Positions 17,298 to 26,797 of a stretch of 64,000 nt of DNA are shown here, piece by piece. The stretch's first letter is position 1; each line of letters starts with the position of its first letter. The translations under genes were made by a program, and so were the position numbers. The stretch spans positions 97,425 to 161,424 of the forward strand of contig JAPDQK010000004.1 in the NCBI GenBank assembly GCA_034505955.1. The letters are read 5' to 3'. This DNA comes from Zhuqueibacter pondensis. Its GTDB lineage: Bacteria > Zhuqueibacterota > Zhuqueibacteria > Zhuqueibacterales > Zhuqueibacteraceae. Under the pieces are notes generated by a model. It did no database searches. It had not been told where the DNA came from and worked only from the letters and a program-made list of their open reading frames with translations.

Positions 17298-18386
17298 CTA
17301 TTCGAATGCTTCGTCAATCATGGCAAGATAATTTTCCACCGGTACGTAACTGGGAATGGAATTCCCGGAACCCAGGGCATATCGGCCACGGCTTCCGCAG
17401 GTTTCAATCAGGAAGCGCGCGTGCTGACGGACATGCTGTGGAGTCGAGGCCGACAAGATGTTGACATCCATTCCTCCCAAAACCGCGATACGATCACCAT
17501 AACGCACTTGAAATTCCTGCACTGGAATAATGACATCCTCGAAGGAATGCTTGCCATCGATGCCGACATCCGTAATCAGATCTTCCATGATTTTTTCCAC
17601 GTTGCCGCAGGAATGCAGGAAGTAGGGAAGTCCCTTGTCATGCGCCATCGCTGCGAAACGTTTGTGCCAGGGCAGAATAAACTCGCGTAATGTTTTGGGA
17701 GAAACCAGAGTGCCGGTGCGAAATCCCATGTCATCACCCGGAAAGACTGCCACGAGATGATCCAAATCCAGAAGATGTTTGTAGAAACCCGTCATCAGCT
17801 CACCCAATTTGTCCGCCACCGCTTTCACCAGCTCCGGATCCTCGTGCAGAGCAAAACAGAGTCCTTCAAACGACATGATCCACGACAAATGCTCGAAGAC
17901 ACCGCCGCCATGCGAAGAGATCAATCCCATTCCTTCGGGCAGATGATGATTGAGATATTCGAAGGGAAAGAAATCCATCTGCTCAACCGTGGGCCAGGGG
18001 TAACGCTCGAAGTCCTCCCAGGTTCTGATGCTGCCCACGTGCTCGTCCGCCCACGCGCGTTGCTTGTTCGATCCCGGCGCGGCATCGGGAATATACAGTT
18101 GCTTGGTCGGTAGATTCAAGCTGCGCTCGAAGCGGACAAAGTCATAACCGAGATAATACCAGAAAGCGATAAAATTATCCAAATAAGCGCGCTGTGATTC
18201 GCGGTCATTTCCTTCATCAACCCATTCCCGGCCAAGCAACACGGTGACGATTGGCCGCATGACCACATCGTCTACAATATATTCCACCAACGGCGGTCGG
18301 GGACTTTTTCTGCGCCCCATCACGATGTCGATAAATTTTTCAGCGTCTGGCCGGGGATTTTGCAAAGGCAAATGACGCAACTTCAT
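17298..18386 (-). CDS. Uroporphyrinogen decarboxylase (URO-D) superfamily protein
   Basis: A 362-aa protein from ATG 18386 (MKLRHLPLQNPRPDAEKF), with GGAG upstream. It has the URO-D/MtaA TIM-barrel layout: GVFEHLSWIMSFEGLCFALHEDPELVKAVADKLGEL, VFPGDDMGFRTGTLVSPKTLREFILPWHKR, LPYFLHSCGNVEKIMEDLITDVGIDGKHSFE and RIAVLGGMDVNIL. The HSCGN cysteine-histidine motif is typical of the methyltransferase-like branch, not true HemE. Placement among a phosphoesterase and a beta-glucosidase argues against a role in haem synthesis. The substrate is unknown. Its start lies 16 bp after the metallophosphoesterase stop. Confidence 0.82.
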   Translation of the reverse strand: MKLRHLPLQNPRPDAEKFIDIVMGRRKSPRPPLVEYIVDDVVMRPIVTVLLGREWVDEGNDRESQRAYLDNFIAFWYYLGYDFVRFERSLNLPTKQLYIPDAAPGSNKQRAWADEHVGSIRTWEDFERYPWPTVEQMDFFPFEYLNHHLPEGMGLISSHGGGVFEHLSWIMSFEGLCFALHEDPELVKAVADKLGELMTGFYKHLLDLDHLVAVFPGDDMGFRTGTLVSPKTLREFILPWHKRFAAMAHDKGLPYFLHSCGNVEKIMEDLITDVGIDGKHSFEDVIIPVQEFQVRYGDRIAVLGGMDVNILSASTPQHVRQHARFLIETCGSRGRYALGSGNSIPSYVPVENYLAMIDEAFE

Positions 18387-18402
18387 AAGTGACTCCGCCT
18401 TG

Positions 18403-20262
18403 CTATTTTCGATGGAATGTTCCTGATCCCGAATAGTTCCGTGCGCTCGACCACGGTGGCTGCCACCAAACAATCGAAGGTTTGGTATTCGTGGCATTAT
18501 CGTGATCCATGTAACCAACGTTGAGGCGAAATGCCTGCCAGGGTTTGTCTTGCTGGCTTTGCAAATACACAATCGGAATGGCGATTTCAGCCGTTAAGCC
18601 TTTGGGCGTTTGACGACAGGCAGCGACCACTCCTTCCGGCAAGCGCTCAGTTTCAAAAATTACGGGCAGCTCGGGTTTATGTCCCGCAGAAAGCTCGACA
18701 TGCAAATAAGTTTTGCCGCGTTCGTCCCACGGCGCACGACTTTGCGAACGTTCGGGATCGTTGCGCGCATCCAGTTCGATCAGAAATTTGTCCTGATTCT
18801 GGACGAGAGCATTGGGATTCAGTAATAATTGATTATCAAAGGATTCGATGGCGAGGTACAAATAGTTCTCGTCATAAGCAGTGACAAAACGGAACCAACC
18901 GTCTTCCGGGCCCTGCCAATCCCAATCCTCCTTGACGTAGCCGGGATGGCGAATATCGAGCCAAAGATTTGCATTCCACTCAGCCGGATCGCCGTCAATG
19001 GTGACGGGTACGGTCAGACGTGGGCAGGGGTGTTGCCAATCCAAGACCATCGAGCGACTGGCGCTGAGCGAAAGGGGTGCACCGGTTTCCCTCTCGTAGC
19101 TTGCGCTCAACTCCAGCCCAATCGGTTCGAGTTTGGCAATATCGACCGGATGATCACTGCGCACCGTTAGCGCCAAGCCTGCTGAAGAGTTGGCCGCCAC
19201 GGTCAGGTCGACGGTATCAGGAGAAAAATACAGTTCGCCCTTTGGTTGGAATTTACCAACGACCCGCATTGGTCGATTCGCTGGATTTGTGAATCGAATC
19301 ATCGTGGTAATGGCGGTAAAATCCGGCGTCGCGTTGATCACGGGATCAATGCTGAACCACGCGCCCTCGCGGAGTGATTGAACCATTGTGTAGCTGGAAT
19401 CTGTGACGATATTCTCATTGTGGATGCCACTCAGCTCCAAATTGGCGAGAACTGGACCGCTGTCCGTCATTGTTACCCAAAGCAGATGATCAAACTCTCC
19501 GACAGCAACACCCCGCAAATCACTGACACCGCCGGTCGTGGCCAGCGTGAAGTAACGCATTCCTCGGCGTTCCGATTTCAGATAATGATGCTCATGGCCG
19601 GAAAAAATGGTGTGCGGGCGGGACTGTAACAACGCGGTAATTTTCTCATAACCGGCTTGATCGCTGTAAGCCCAAAATGGCTTGTGCATGAAGACCAAAG
19701 TCCATCGGACGTTTTTATGACGCGCCAGAATTTTCTCGAAATACTGCGTCTGTGCCTCACTGAGGTGATTGGGCGGAGGGTCTTCAGTGTTCAGACAGAG
19801 GAAAAGAACATCATGATACAGAAAATGGTAATAGGTTGGACCGAAACGCTTTTCCCAGGCTGCAGTCATTTTGGCGTTGCTGAGATCATGGTTGCCGGGC
19901 ACACGGAAGAAAGGCATTTGCAGAACACTGATGATTTTTTCAAATTCCTCCCATTGCGCATCAATGAGTGAATCGTTCTCGGTATAACCGTCAATGAGAT
20001 CGCCGACGGACATTACGAATTCGGGTTGTAAAAGATTGAGTTTTTTCACGGCCTGTTCAAACACCCCCGGTCGCATGCCGCCGGTGCGATCGGCAACGAT
20101 GGCAAATTGAAAGTTGCCAGTTTGGTTGCGGAAATGTTGATTGCTCCACGGTCGGGTGGTCTTGATCTCAGGCCCCTTGAAGGCCGGTTTCGCAGCGAAC
20201 GAATGGCAGCCCATCAGGGCCGCCAAAGCGAGGAGGAGACAGAGGTGAAAAAAATGTTTCAT
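18403..20262 (-). CDS. Metallophosphoesterase lipoprotein with C-terminal CBM9/DOMON-like domain
   Basis: A 619-aa lipoprotein with the signal MKHFFHLCLLLALAALMGC, lipobox LMGC. Residues about 50-270 are a calcineurin-type phosphoesterase: FAIVADRTGG, MSVGDLIDG, VPGNHDL, LVFMHKPF, TIFSGHEHHY. A middle Ig-like stretch follows (residues about 300-400). A C-terminal region with VTIDGDPAEWN, YDENYLYLAIESFDN and LTAEIAIPIVYL resembles the CBM9/DOMON sandwich found on secreted carbohydrate enzymes. It likely acts on a phosphorylated compound outside the cytoplasm. It lies between the aldo-keto reductase and UroD-like genes. Confidence 0.88.
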   Translation of the reverse strand: MKHFFHLCLLLALAALMGCHSFAAKPAFKGPEIKTTRPWSNQHFRNQTGNFQFAIVADRTGGMRPGVFEQAVKKLNLLQPEFVMSVGDLIDGYTENDSLIDAQWEEFEKIISVLQMPFFRVPGNHDLSNAKMTAAWEKRFGPTYYHFLYHDVLFLCLNTEDPPPNHLSEAQTQYFEKILARHKNVRWTLVFMHKPFWAYSDQAGYEKITALLQSRPHTIFSGHEHHYLKSERRGMRYFTLATTGGVSDLRGVAVGEFDHLLWVTMTDSGPVLANLELSGIHNENIVTDSSYTMVQSLREGAWFSIDPVINATPDFTAITTMIRFTNPANRPMRVVGKFQPKGELYFSPDTVDLTVAANSSAGLALTVRSDHPVDIAKLEPIGLELSASYERETGAPLSLSASRSMVLDWQHPCPRLTVPVTIDGDPAEWNANLWLDIRHPGYVKEDWDWQGPEDGWFRFVTAYDENYLYLAIESFDNQLLLNPNALVQNQDKFLIELDARNDPERSQSRAPWDERGKTYLHVELSAGHKPELPVIFETERLPEGVVAACRQTPKGLTAEIAIPIVYLQSQQDKPWQAFRLNVGYMDHDNATNTKPSIVWWQPPWSSARNYSGSGTFHRK

Positions 20263-20366
20263 GAGCGTTTGTGGTTTGGGTTTGAAGTTGATGTCTGCTC
20301 GCAGGGATGATTATTGATGTTTGCCAAAAAAGATGCTTGCAAATCACAAAGCATGGCATTGCGCAA

Positions 20367-21356
20367 CTATGCCAACACCTCCTCAATGGCCTGAAGCTCC
20401 GCATCAGAAAAAGCAAGGTTGTTGAGCGCCATGACATTTTCCTGCAATTGCGAAGTCTTGCTTGCGCCAATCAGAACCGAGGTGACGGTCTTGTGACGAA
20501 GTATCCACGCAATCGCCATTTGCGCCAGCGTCTGGCCGCGTTTTTTGGCCAGTTCGTTCAACTTGCGGGCTTTCTCGATTTTTTCTGTGGTCACCTGTTC
20601 GGCTTTCAAAAAGCCAGAAGGCTTGGCTGCCCGTGAATCGGCAGGGATGCCATGCAAGTACCGATCCGAAAGAATGCCTTGTGCCAAGGGAGAAAACACG
20701 ATGCAGCCGATTCCCAACTCATCCAAAGTCGCGAGCAGACTTTCTTCAATCCAGCGATTGAACATGTGATAAACCGGCTGGTGAATCAAACAAGGTGTGC
20801 CGAGACGCCGCAAGATTTGCGCTGCCTGTCTGGTTTGCTCGGTGTTGTAGTTCGAGATGCCAGCGTAGAGCGCCTTGCCCTGGCGAACGACGTGATCCAA
20901 AGCCGCCATGGTTTCCTCGAGCGGGGTTTCGGGATCGGGACGATGGTGATAGAAGATGTCGACATAGTCCAGCCCCATGCGTTTGAGGCTTTGATCCAAA
21001 CTGGCGATCAAGTATTTGCGCGAGCCCCATTCGCCGTAAGGCCCCGGCCACATGTAGTATCCTGCTTTCGTCGAGATAATCATCTCGTCGCGGTAGGAAG
21101 CCAAATCCTCTTTTAAAATTCTGCCGAAGTTGATTTCTGCCGAACCGGGCGGCGGGCCGTAGTTGTTCGCGAGATCAAAGTGCGTAATACCAAGATCAAA
21201 TGCCGTATGTATCAGGGCGCGCGTATTTTCGAGCGCATCCACATCACCGGCATTATGCCAAAGGCCGAGGGAAATGGCGGGCAACTTCAAGCCGCTTTTC
21301 CCGCAGCGATGGTATTTCATTTGATTGTAACGATCAGGATTGACATTGTTAGCCAT
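20367..21356 (-). CDS. Aldo/keto reductase, YghZ / glyceraldehyde-3-phosphate reductase type
   Basis: A 329-aa NADPH-dependent reductase. The start has AAGGAGAG directly upstream. The family text is complete: the ITHFDLANNYGPPPGSAE catalytic Asp/Tyr region, EMIISTKAGYYMWPGPYG with the catalytic Lys, LDYVDIFYHHRPDPETPLEETM with the catalytic His, and VTSVLIGASKTSQLQENV for the cofactor. The GPPPGSAE and MWPGPYGEWGSRKYL stretches are specific to the YghZ/Kv-beta-like branch, which reduces L-glyceraldehyde 3-phosphate and methylglyoxal. It lies second in the minus-strand operon, 47 bp after the amidohydrolase. Confidence 0.93.
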   Translation of the reverse strand: MANNVNPDRYNQMKYHRCGKSGLKLPAISLGLWHNAGDVDALENTRALIHTAFDLGITHFDLANNYGPPPGSAEINFGRILKEDLASYRDEMIISTKAGYYMWPGPYGEWGSRKYLIASLDQSLKRMGLDYVDIFYHHRPDPETPLEETMAALDHVVRQGKALYAGISNYNTEQTRQAAQILRRLGTPCLIHQPVYHMFNRWIEESLLATLDELGIGCIVFSPLAQGILSDRYLHGIPADSRAAKPSGFLKAEQVTTEKIEKARKLNELAKKRGQTLAQMAIAWILRHKTVTSVLIGASKTSQLQENVMALNNLAFSDAELQAIEEVLA

Positions 21357-21403
21357 GGCACTCTCCTTCCCGATGAAATGTCAACGAATCTTTTTTCCAA
21401 ATT

Positions 21404-23095
21404 TCAACTTCTGCCATTTGCAAAGCTTGGATCACGGAAAACTTCCTTGCCTCCCAGTAGCGTCAACAGAACTTTGACCTTGTGAATTTCATGTGTGGGA
21501 ATCTCGAACAGATTATGATCAAGAACAATCAAATCCGCGGCTTTGCCCGCTTCGATGGTGCCGGTGTGGTTCTCTTCAAAATTGACATACGCTCCGTTGA
21601 TGGTGTAACCAGCGATCATCGCCGGCAGGTCGGCTCGTTCTTCAGGAATCCATGGGGTACCGGTGTCGTCTTCCAAACCGCGACGGGTTACAGCCACTTG
21701 GATGGCATCGAGAGGATTCATGGAAGAAACTGACCAATCACTGCCGCAAGCCACCATGGCGCCAGTCTTCAAGACACTGGCGATGGGATAGAGCCAACGC
21801 GAGCGCTCCGGCCCCAAAGCCGGCTCGGTCAATTCGGTGATATATTTATCGGCATAAGCCCACAGTGGCTGGAAATTGGCAACAATACCCAGCCGCCTGA
21901 AACGCTGGAGATCTTGCGGATTGACCAATTCGAGATGGGCGATATGGTGGCGGGAATCGCGACTGCCATTTGTCGTCCGAGCGCACTCAAAGGCGTCCAA
22001 TGCCATTCGAATGGCGCGGTCGCCGATGGCGTGAACATGAATTTGAAAACCTTCACGATCCAACGCCGCGACCAGCTCGTTCAAAGTCTGTGGCTCGAAA
22101 TTAGCTTTGCCCAGATCTCCGGGCGTATCGAGATACGGCTCCAAGAGAGCAGCCGTGCGCGTTTCGATAACGCCATCCACGAAAATTTTCACCGCATGCG
22201 TGCGCAGCTTCTTGCTATGATACTTCTCCCGCATTTGTTTCAAATGCGGAATTTGCTCCACACCCTGCCTGGGATCGACATGTATTGCCGCGACCACCCG
22301 CGCAGTTAATTCTCCTCGGCGGTCAAGCTCCGCGTAAGCGTTGAGGAGCTTTTCGTCGGCATCAGCCTCTTGAAACGAAACGATGCCAAAACGATTTGCC
22401 ATTTCCAGGCCGCGGCGCAAACCGTCAAGACAGTCCTCTGCTGTATATTCGGGAAGAAGCTTTCTGACCAATTCCATTGCCGCTTCGCGCAAGGTGCCTG
22501 CCGGTTCGCCAGTATTCGGATCGCGCTCGATGCGACCAAGCGAAGGCTCCGGTGTGTCTTTGGTGATGCCAGCCGCTTGCAACGCACACGAATTCACCCA
22601 GGCGGAATGGCCGTCAACGGCAGAAAGATAAACCGGACGGTCCGGAACGAATTGATCGAGAAGCAATTTGTGGGGGTTGGCATTCGGAAAGATGGTCAGC
22701 TCCCAACCGCCGCCGCGTATCCACGGTACATTCGGGTTTTGCTCCGCGTATTGGCGAATGGTTTCCAGAATTTGTTCCTGAGTGGTGAGGCCGTTGAGAT
22801 TGCATTCGTTCAACTCGATGCCGCCGGTTACCGGATGCACATGCGAATCATGAAAACCGGCCAGCACCATCTTGCCTTGCAAATCGATCACCGTCGTGCG
22901 CGAACCCCTCCATGGTTTGATGCCGTTTTCTGAACCGACGTAAACGATCCGGCCCTGATTTACCGCCACGGCCTCGGCCCGGGTGTGTGCATCTGCCATT
23001 GGATAAATGGCACCGTTGTGCATCACCAAATCAGCGGGAGGTGGACTATTTGTTGAGCCATCAGACCTTGAATTGAAATACGCAAAATTGCGCAT
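21404..23095 (-). CDS. YtcJ-like amidohydrolase
   Basis: A 563-aa metal-dependent hydrolase of the amidohydrolase superfamily. DLVMHNGAIYPMADAHTRAEAVAV opens the small beta domain; FHDSHVHP carries the HxH metal pair; IHVHAIGDRAIRMALDAFE and HHIAHLELVNPQDLQRFRRLGIVANFQP give later ligands; ACGSDWSVSSMNPLDAIQVAVTRR is the Asp segment. No export signal is visible. The same fold is encoded again at 23521-25185 as a lipoprotein; the two are divergent and differ enough to be separate family members. The substrate is unknown. Confidence 0.92.
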   Translation of the reverse strand: MRNFAYFNSRSDGSTNSPPPADLVMHNGAIYPMADAHTRAEAVAVNQGRIVYVGSENGIKPWRGSRTTVIDLQGKMVLAGFHDSHVHPVTGGIELNECNLNGLTTQEQILETIRQYAEQNPNVPWIRGGGWELTIFPNANPHKLLLDQFVPDRPVYLSAVDGHSAWVNSCALQAAGITKDTPEPSLGRIERDPNTGEPAGTLREAAMELVRKLLPEYTAEDCLDGLRRGLEMANRFGIVSFQEADADEKLLNAYAELDRRGELTARVVAAIHVDPRQGVEQIPHLKQMREKYHSKKLRTHAVKIFVDGVIETRTAALLEPYLDTPGDLGKANFEPQTLNELVAALDREGFQIHVHAIGDRAIRMALDAFECARTTNGSRDSRHHIAHLELVNPQDLQRFRRLGIVANFQPLWAYADKYITELTEPALGPERSRWLYPIASVLKTGAMVACGSDWSVSSMNPLDAIQVAVTRRGLEDDTGTPWIPEERADLPAMIAGYTINGAYVNFEENHTGTIEAGKAADLIVLDHNLFEIPTHEIHKVKVLLTLLGGKEVFRDPSFANGRS

Positions 23096-23164
23096 TGGCT
23101 ACCAAAGGTTAATTCTGTGCATAAGTTCTTTCACGCAAAGAGGCTTTAGGTACAAATTGGAATT

Positions 23165-23331
23165 TTATTCGCAGTCTTTTCGTCGCTGCCGAACACGTGC
23201 AACATCCACGATCTTTGTTCTTTCCTTAATTTGATCGAGCATGAGCCAGTTGCCACTACGAATGCGCCAAGCATGAATTGGGCATCTTTTTCAAATCAAT
23301 CTTCCCGGCATTCATGTGGAATTTGACGAGA
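23165..23331 (-). pseudogene. Remnant of a RelE/ParE-type toxin gene
   Basis: The last frame reads WRIRSGNWLMLDQIKERTKIVDVARVRQRRKDCE, the C-terminal signature of RelE/ParE mRNA-interferase-fold toxins (W-R-I-R-x-G, then V-x-R-V-R-x-R). Upstream a stop interrupts this frame, and the expected preceding text (GKIDLKKMP) lies in another frame. No antitoxin gene is seen. It lies in the 425-bp gap between two divergent amidohydrolase genes and is too short and broken to be active. Confidence 0.6.
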
Positions 23332-23520
23332 TAAAAGATAAACGGCTGGATAGAGAAAATCAAGAGGTAAGTTACAAGCGGAAAATAACGGGAACCGAAA
23401 ATTTTTGTTGCCCGGCTTGACTTTTCTGATGATTTGATTATTTTTAAAATGGTTGATACGTATGGTTGTTTCGCTCGGTCATGAGCTGTTAAAGATGAGT
23501 ATGCCTGAAAGGAGGAGGAG

Positions 23521-25185
23521 ATGCGTTACCTGTTTGGTGTTTTTATTTTGGTGCTATTATCCGCCTGCAGCCGTGAACAGAAGGCTGATCTGGTTTTAAT
23601 GAATGCACGAATCTGGACCGTCAATCCCAGCCAGCCTGAAACCGAGGCGTTGGCGGTGCAACATGGGAAAATCGCTGCCATCGACAGCACCGCAGAGATT
23701 AAAAAATGGATTGGCAAGGATACGCGGGTGATCGATGCCGCCGGTCGTCGCGTGCTTCCCGGGTTCACCGATGCGCACACCCACTTTCTTGCCGGCGGAA
23801 GGACCCTGCTGACGATTGATTTGCGTGATTGCAAAGACGAAGGGGAGTTTTTGAATAGATTGAAAGCCTATGCCGACAAGCTGCCAGCCGGTCGCTGGAT
23901 CACTGGCGGCAACTGGGATCATGAGCGTACCTTTGCCGGAGTGCTGCCGACACGCCAGCTCATCGACAAAGTCACGCCCGCTCATCCTGTGGCAATCAGT
24001 CGCACCGACGGCCATATGCTTCTCGCCAATTCGCTCGCGCTAAAACTTGCGAAGATCACCATCGACACGCAATCGCCCGAAGGCGGTGTGATTGTCAAAG
24101 ACCGCAAGACCGGTGAGCCGACCGGCATTCTCAAAGACGCTGCCATGAATTTGGTTTACCGTGTGATGCCGGATCCAACACCAGAAGAAATGGACGAGGC
24201 ACTGGCGGCAGCCATGAAGCATGCGGCACAAGTAGGAGTCACGAGCATTCACGACATGCTCGGTTGGGATCATTGGTTTGTGTACAAACGGGCAAGGGAC
24301 AAAGGCAGATTGACCGTCCGTGTGCGTGCCTATTTTCCCATCAGCACATGGGAACGGGTGGTCACTTTGCGCGACACGGTAAAATCTGATGAATGGCTGC
24401 AGATTGGGGGACTCAAAGGTTTCGTCGATGGCTCGCTCGGCTCCTCCACGGCGTTGATGTTTGCACCTTTTGCCGATGACTCGACCAATAGTGGCACGTA
24501 TGTTTCTGATTGGTTTCCGGTCGGCATCATGAAAAAACGCGTGCACGCGGCTGACTCTGCCGGTTTGCAAGTCGTGGTGCATGCCATCGGTGATCGTGCG
24601 AATGCAGAGATGCTGGATATTTACGAGCAAGTGGAAAAGGAAAATGGTCCGAAGGATCGCCGTTTTCGCATCGAACATGCTCAACATTTGCGGCCAAAAG
24701 ACATTCCGCGTTTTAAAGCACTCGGTGTCATTCCGAGCATGCAACCCTATCACTGCATTGACGACGGGCGTTGGGCCGAGAAACGCCTTGGCGCCGAGCG
24801 CAGCAAAACCACCTACGCTTTCCGCGCACTTCTGGACGCCGGTGCCAACCTCAGCTTCGGCTCGGATTGGGATGTTGCACCGCTTGATCCCTTGCTTGGT
24901 ATTTATGCTGCGGTTACACGCCGCACGTTGGATGACGTCCATCCCGAAGGTTGGATACCGGAACAAAAAATCTCCGTGGCCGAAGCGGTGCGCTGCTATA
25001 CCCTCAACAACGCGTATGCCGAATTTGCCGAAAATGAAAAAGGCAGTTTGGAAATCGGCAAATGGGCCGACTTTGTGATGCTCTCGGATGATATATTTGC
25101 CATTGATCCCGTGCAAATTCGGGACGTGAAGGTGGTCATGACGGTGGTGGGAGGGAAGGTGATGTGGGAGGGAGGTGATAAGTAG
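23521..25185 (+). CDS. YtcJ-like amidohydrolase lipoprotein
   Basis: A 554-aa lipoprotein with the signal MRYLFGVFILVLLSAC. A GGAGGAGG ribosome site precedes the ATG. Metal-site text: GFTDAHTHFLAGG with the HxH pair, VVVHAIGDRANAEMLDIYE, RIEHAQHLRPKDIPRFKALGVIPSMQPYH, FGSDWDVAPLDPLLGIYAAVTRR. It is the same family as the divergent gene at 21404-23095. Its cell-envelope location suggests that it hydrolyses an imported or cell-wall-derived amide. The 3' end is convergent with the regulator gene, with a 19-bp gap. Confidence 0.93.
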   Translation: MRYLFGVFILVLLSACSREQKADLVLMNARIWTVNPSQPETEALAVQHGKIAAIDSTAEIKKWIGKDTRVIDAAGRRVLPGFTDAHTHFLAGGRTLLTIDLRDCKDEGEFLNRLKAYADKLPAGRWITGGNWDHERTFAGVLPTRQLIDKVTPAHPVAISRTDGHMLLANSLALKLAKITIDTQSPEGGVIVKDRKTGEPTGILKDAAMNLVYRVMPDPTPEEMDEALAAAMKHAAQVGVTSIHDMLGWDHWFVYKRARDKGRLTVRVRAYFPISTWERVVTLRDTVKSDEWLQIGGLKGFVDGSLGSSTALMFAPFADDSTNSGTYVSDWFPVGIMKKRVHAADSAGLQVVVHAIGDRANAEMLDIYEQVEKENGPKDRRFRIEHAQHLRPKDIPRFKALGVIPSMQPYHCIDDGRWAEKRLGAERSKTTYAFRALLDAGANLSFGSDWDVAPLDPLLGIYAAVTRRTLDDVHPEGWIPEQKISVAEAVRCYTLNNAYAEFAENEKGSLEIGKWADFVMLSDDIFAIDPVQIRDVKVVMTVVGGKVMWEGGDK

Positions 25186-25204
25186 TAAAAGATGGGCATC
25201 GGCA

Positions 25205-26449
25205 TCAAAAAAAATCTGCTGAAAGCTCTTTGAAATATTTTATCTCGTTCGTGAACCCGGTCCTTTCGATGCTTTTGACTTCAAAAATAACCATGAAATA
25301 TTTCGGCACCACCTTGTTGATTTTCTCAATATGATCTTCCAATTCGGCCAACAATTTCGGATTGCCCAGCATCTTCGTTCTCTCCAGCCGGCCGCCGTAG
25401 CCGAAGCCGACGATGAACATAAAATTTTCATTTTCAAACCCGGGCATTTTTAAAAAAACGGAGTAATCAATATTGAATTTGTTTTTCTGCTCATACGGTG
25501 CCTCGATACGAACGAAGGTTTGCAGTGTATCCGTCTCATCCCTCACGATGAATAGCCGTTCATCGGGTTTGTATTGAAAGCGAATCGGCGTTCGATACAA
25601 TATTTGTTTCAAGACCCGCAGGTTTTTCAGCTCGCCGATATAAATGATATTATGCATTTTAACTTCATCGAGAATCAGCTCCGAGGACATTTTCAACCCG
25701 ACCTCCTCTCGAAAACGGTAGATAATGGGCAGAACATCCAAAATGTTGTCGGCGCCCTTGAACGGTATCCCCGTTATTTCCGATTTCCAAATGTTCTCCC
25801 GGGGATGCAAAATCAAAAATTCCCGCAAGTCGTTCTCCGAATCGATCTTCCAATCCCGGATTTGTCTGTATCGATTCATGTCGGCTCGATATTCATCCAG
25901 GAGAAAATCATCGCCGATAACCAGTAGAGTCGGGTATCCGTTTTCAAAGAAGGTGGACCAGATCGGATCGCGTTCCGCCCAAGAATAAGCTTCGCCGGAG
26001 GCGCCCCGTAACTTTAAATATTGATACGCCAGATAAATCGTGATGAGCAATAAGGAAAGAATGACGAGGGTCTGCCACCGCTTTACATAGGCAAGCGACT
26101 TCTTGAAAAAAAGCTTGTTCTGGTCATGATCGCTGATGAATTTGACTTCGTAATGCCCCTTGGGAATGCTTATCCTTATTTTATCCTGCCTGCCTTCATC
26201 TTTATAATATTCATCGAGTTTTTTACGCAGCACATGAATGTGATACCGGACGGTCGCATCTTTGTAAGAATTGAAACTGCTGTCTTTGCCAAAAACTTCA
26301 ATCGCTATGGTAATTTCTTTGGGAACAGCGGCGGATAAATTGGCGTTCACCAGATAGCTGAGAAGATTTTGGTATAGATTGGATTCGCGAAACCCCTTGC
26401 TCTGCAAAATCTTCTTGAGGATCGTTTTTTTTACATTATCGTCGACCAT
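25205..26449 (-). CDS. Membrane-anchored winged-helix transcriptional regulator
   Basis: A 414-aa protein. Residues about 10-105 match a DNA-binding domain often seen at the N-terminus of FCB and acidobacterial TPR/adenylate-cyclase-like regulators: NLLSYLVN, PKEITIAIEVFGKDSSFNSYKDATVRYHIHVLRKKLDEYY and IRISIPKGHYEVKF. A single membrane helix follows (residues about 125-145, WQTLVILSLLLITIYLAYQYL). The remaining 265 residues, presumably periplasmic, form an unrecognised sensor-like domain. It is divergent from the polysaccharide locus across a 348-bp gap with a consensus promoter, which makes it the prime candidate regulator of that locus, in the manner of CadC-type one-component regulators. 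Confidence 0.85.
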   Translation of the reverse strand: MVDDNVKKTILKKILQSKGFRESNLYQNLLSYLVNANLSAAVPKEITIAIEVFGKDSSFNSYKDATVRYHIHVLRKKLDEYYKDEGRQDKIRISIPKGHYEVKFISDHDQNKLFFKKSLAYVKRWQTLVILSLLLITIYLAYQYLKLRGASGEAYSWAERDPIWSTFFENGYPTLLVIGDDFLLDEYRADMNRYRQIRDWKIDSENDLREFLILHPRENIWKSEITGIPFKGADNILDVLPIIYRFREEVGLKMSSELILDEVKMHNIIYIGELKNLRVLKQILYRTPIRFQYKPDERLFIVRDETDTLQTFVRIEAPYEQKNKFNIDYSVFLKMPGFENENFMFIVGFGYGGRLERTKMLGNPKLLAELEDHIEKINKVVPKYFMVIFEVKSIERTGFTNEIKYFKELSADFF

Positions 26450-26653
26450 GATTGCCAGAAAATTATTTCTTTAAAAGCGCGCGAAAAGACCTTGAAGTGA
26501 CTGAATATATAGAAAAATAAATCAAAAAATCAAGCGCTAAATTCTCTGCGATTTCCGGCTCAATAGTGTTTGTTTCGGTAAACACGAATTCACTCCGTCG
26601 CATTCCCAACATAGATTAAACGATTTCAAAACGGTTTTCTCAGGGTTGTTTTC

Positions 26654-26682
26654 TTGACAGCAGTGAAATTTTTTTATATAAT
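26654..26682 (+). promoter_or_regulatory. Consensus sigma-70-type promoter of the polysaccharide locus
   Basis: TTGACA at 26654-26659 and TATAAT at 26677-26682 are both perfect and separated by exactly 17 bp. Transcription would start near 26689, giving a leader of about 110 nt before the first ATG at 26798. The stretch around it is very A/T-rich. Confidence 0.85.
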
Positions 26683-26704
26683 TTTTAAAAAAAGTAAACA
26701 GAAG

Positions 26705-26748
26705 TTGGTCGGTTCGCCGGTTAATGGGCCAACTGGCGGACGGACCAA
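26705..26748 (+). promoter_or_regulatory. Leader hairpin upstream of the polysaccharide locus
   Basis: TTGGTCGGTTCGCCGGTT pairs with AACTGGCGGACGGACCAA (15 of 18 positions) around an 8-nt loop. It starts about 16 nt after the predicted transcription start. It could be an operator dyad or an RNA stem-loop. The following TCCCTTTCTT is not a clean T-tract, so a simple terminator is less likely. Confidence 0.55.
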
Positions 26749-26797
26749 TCCCTTTCTTGGTTAGCCGAGTGCCGTAGGCTCGTCTGCATTGGGAAAT

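Noticed and set aside
17298..18386. Calling the URO-D-like gene hemE
   Set aside because: The HSCGN motif and the neighbours (phosphoesterase, beta-glucosidase) point to the methyltransferase-like branch, and no other haem gene is nearby.
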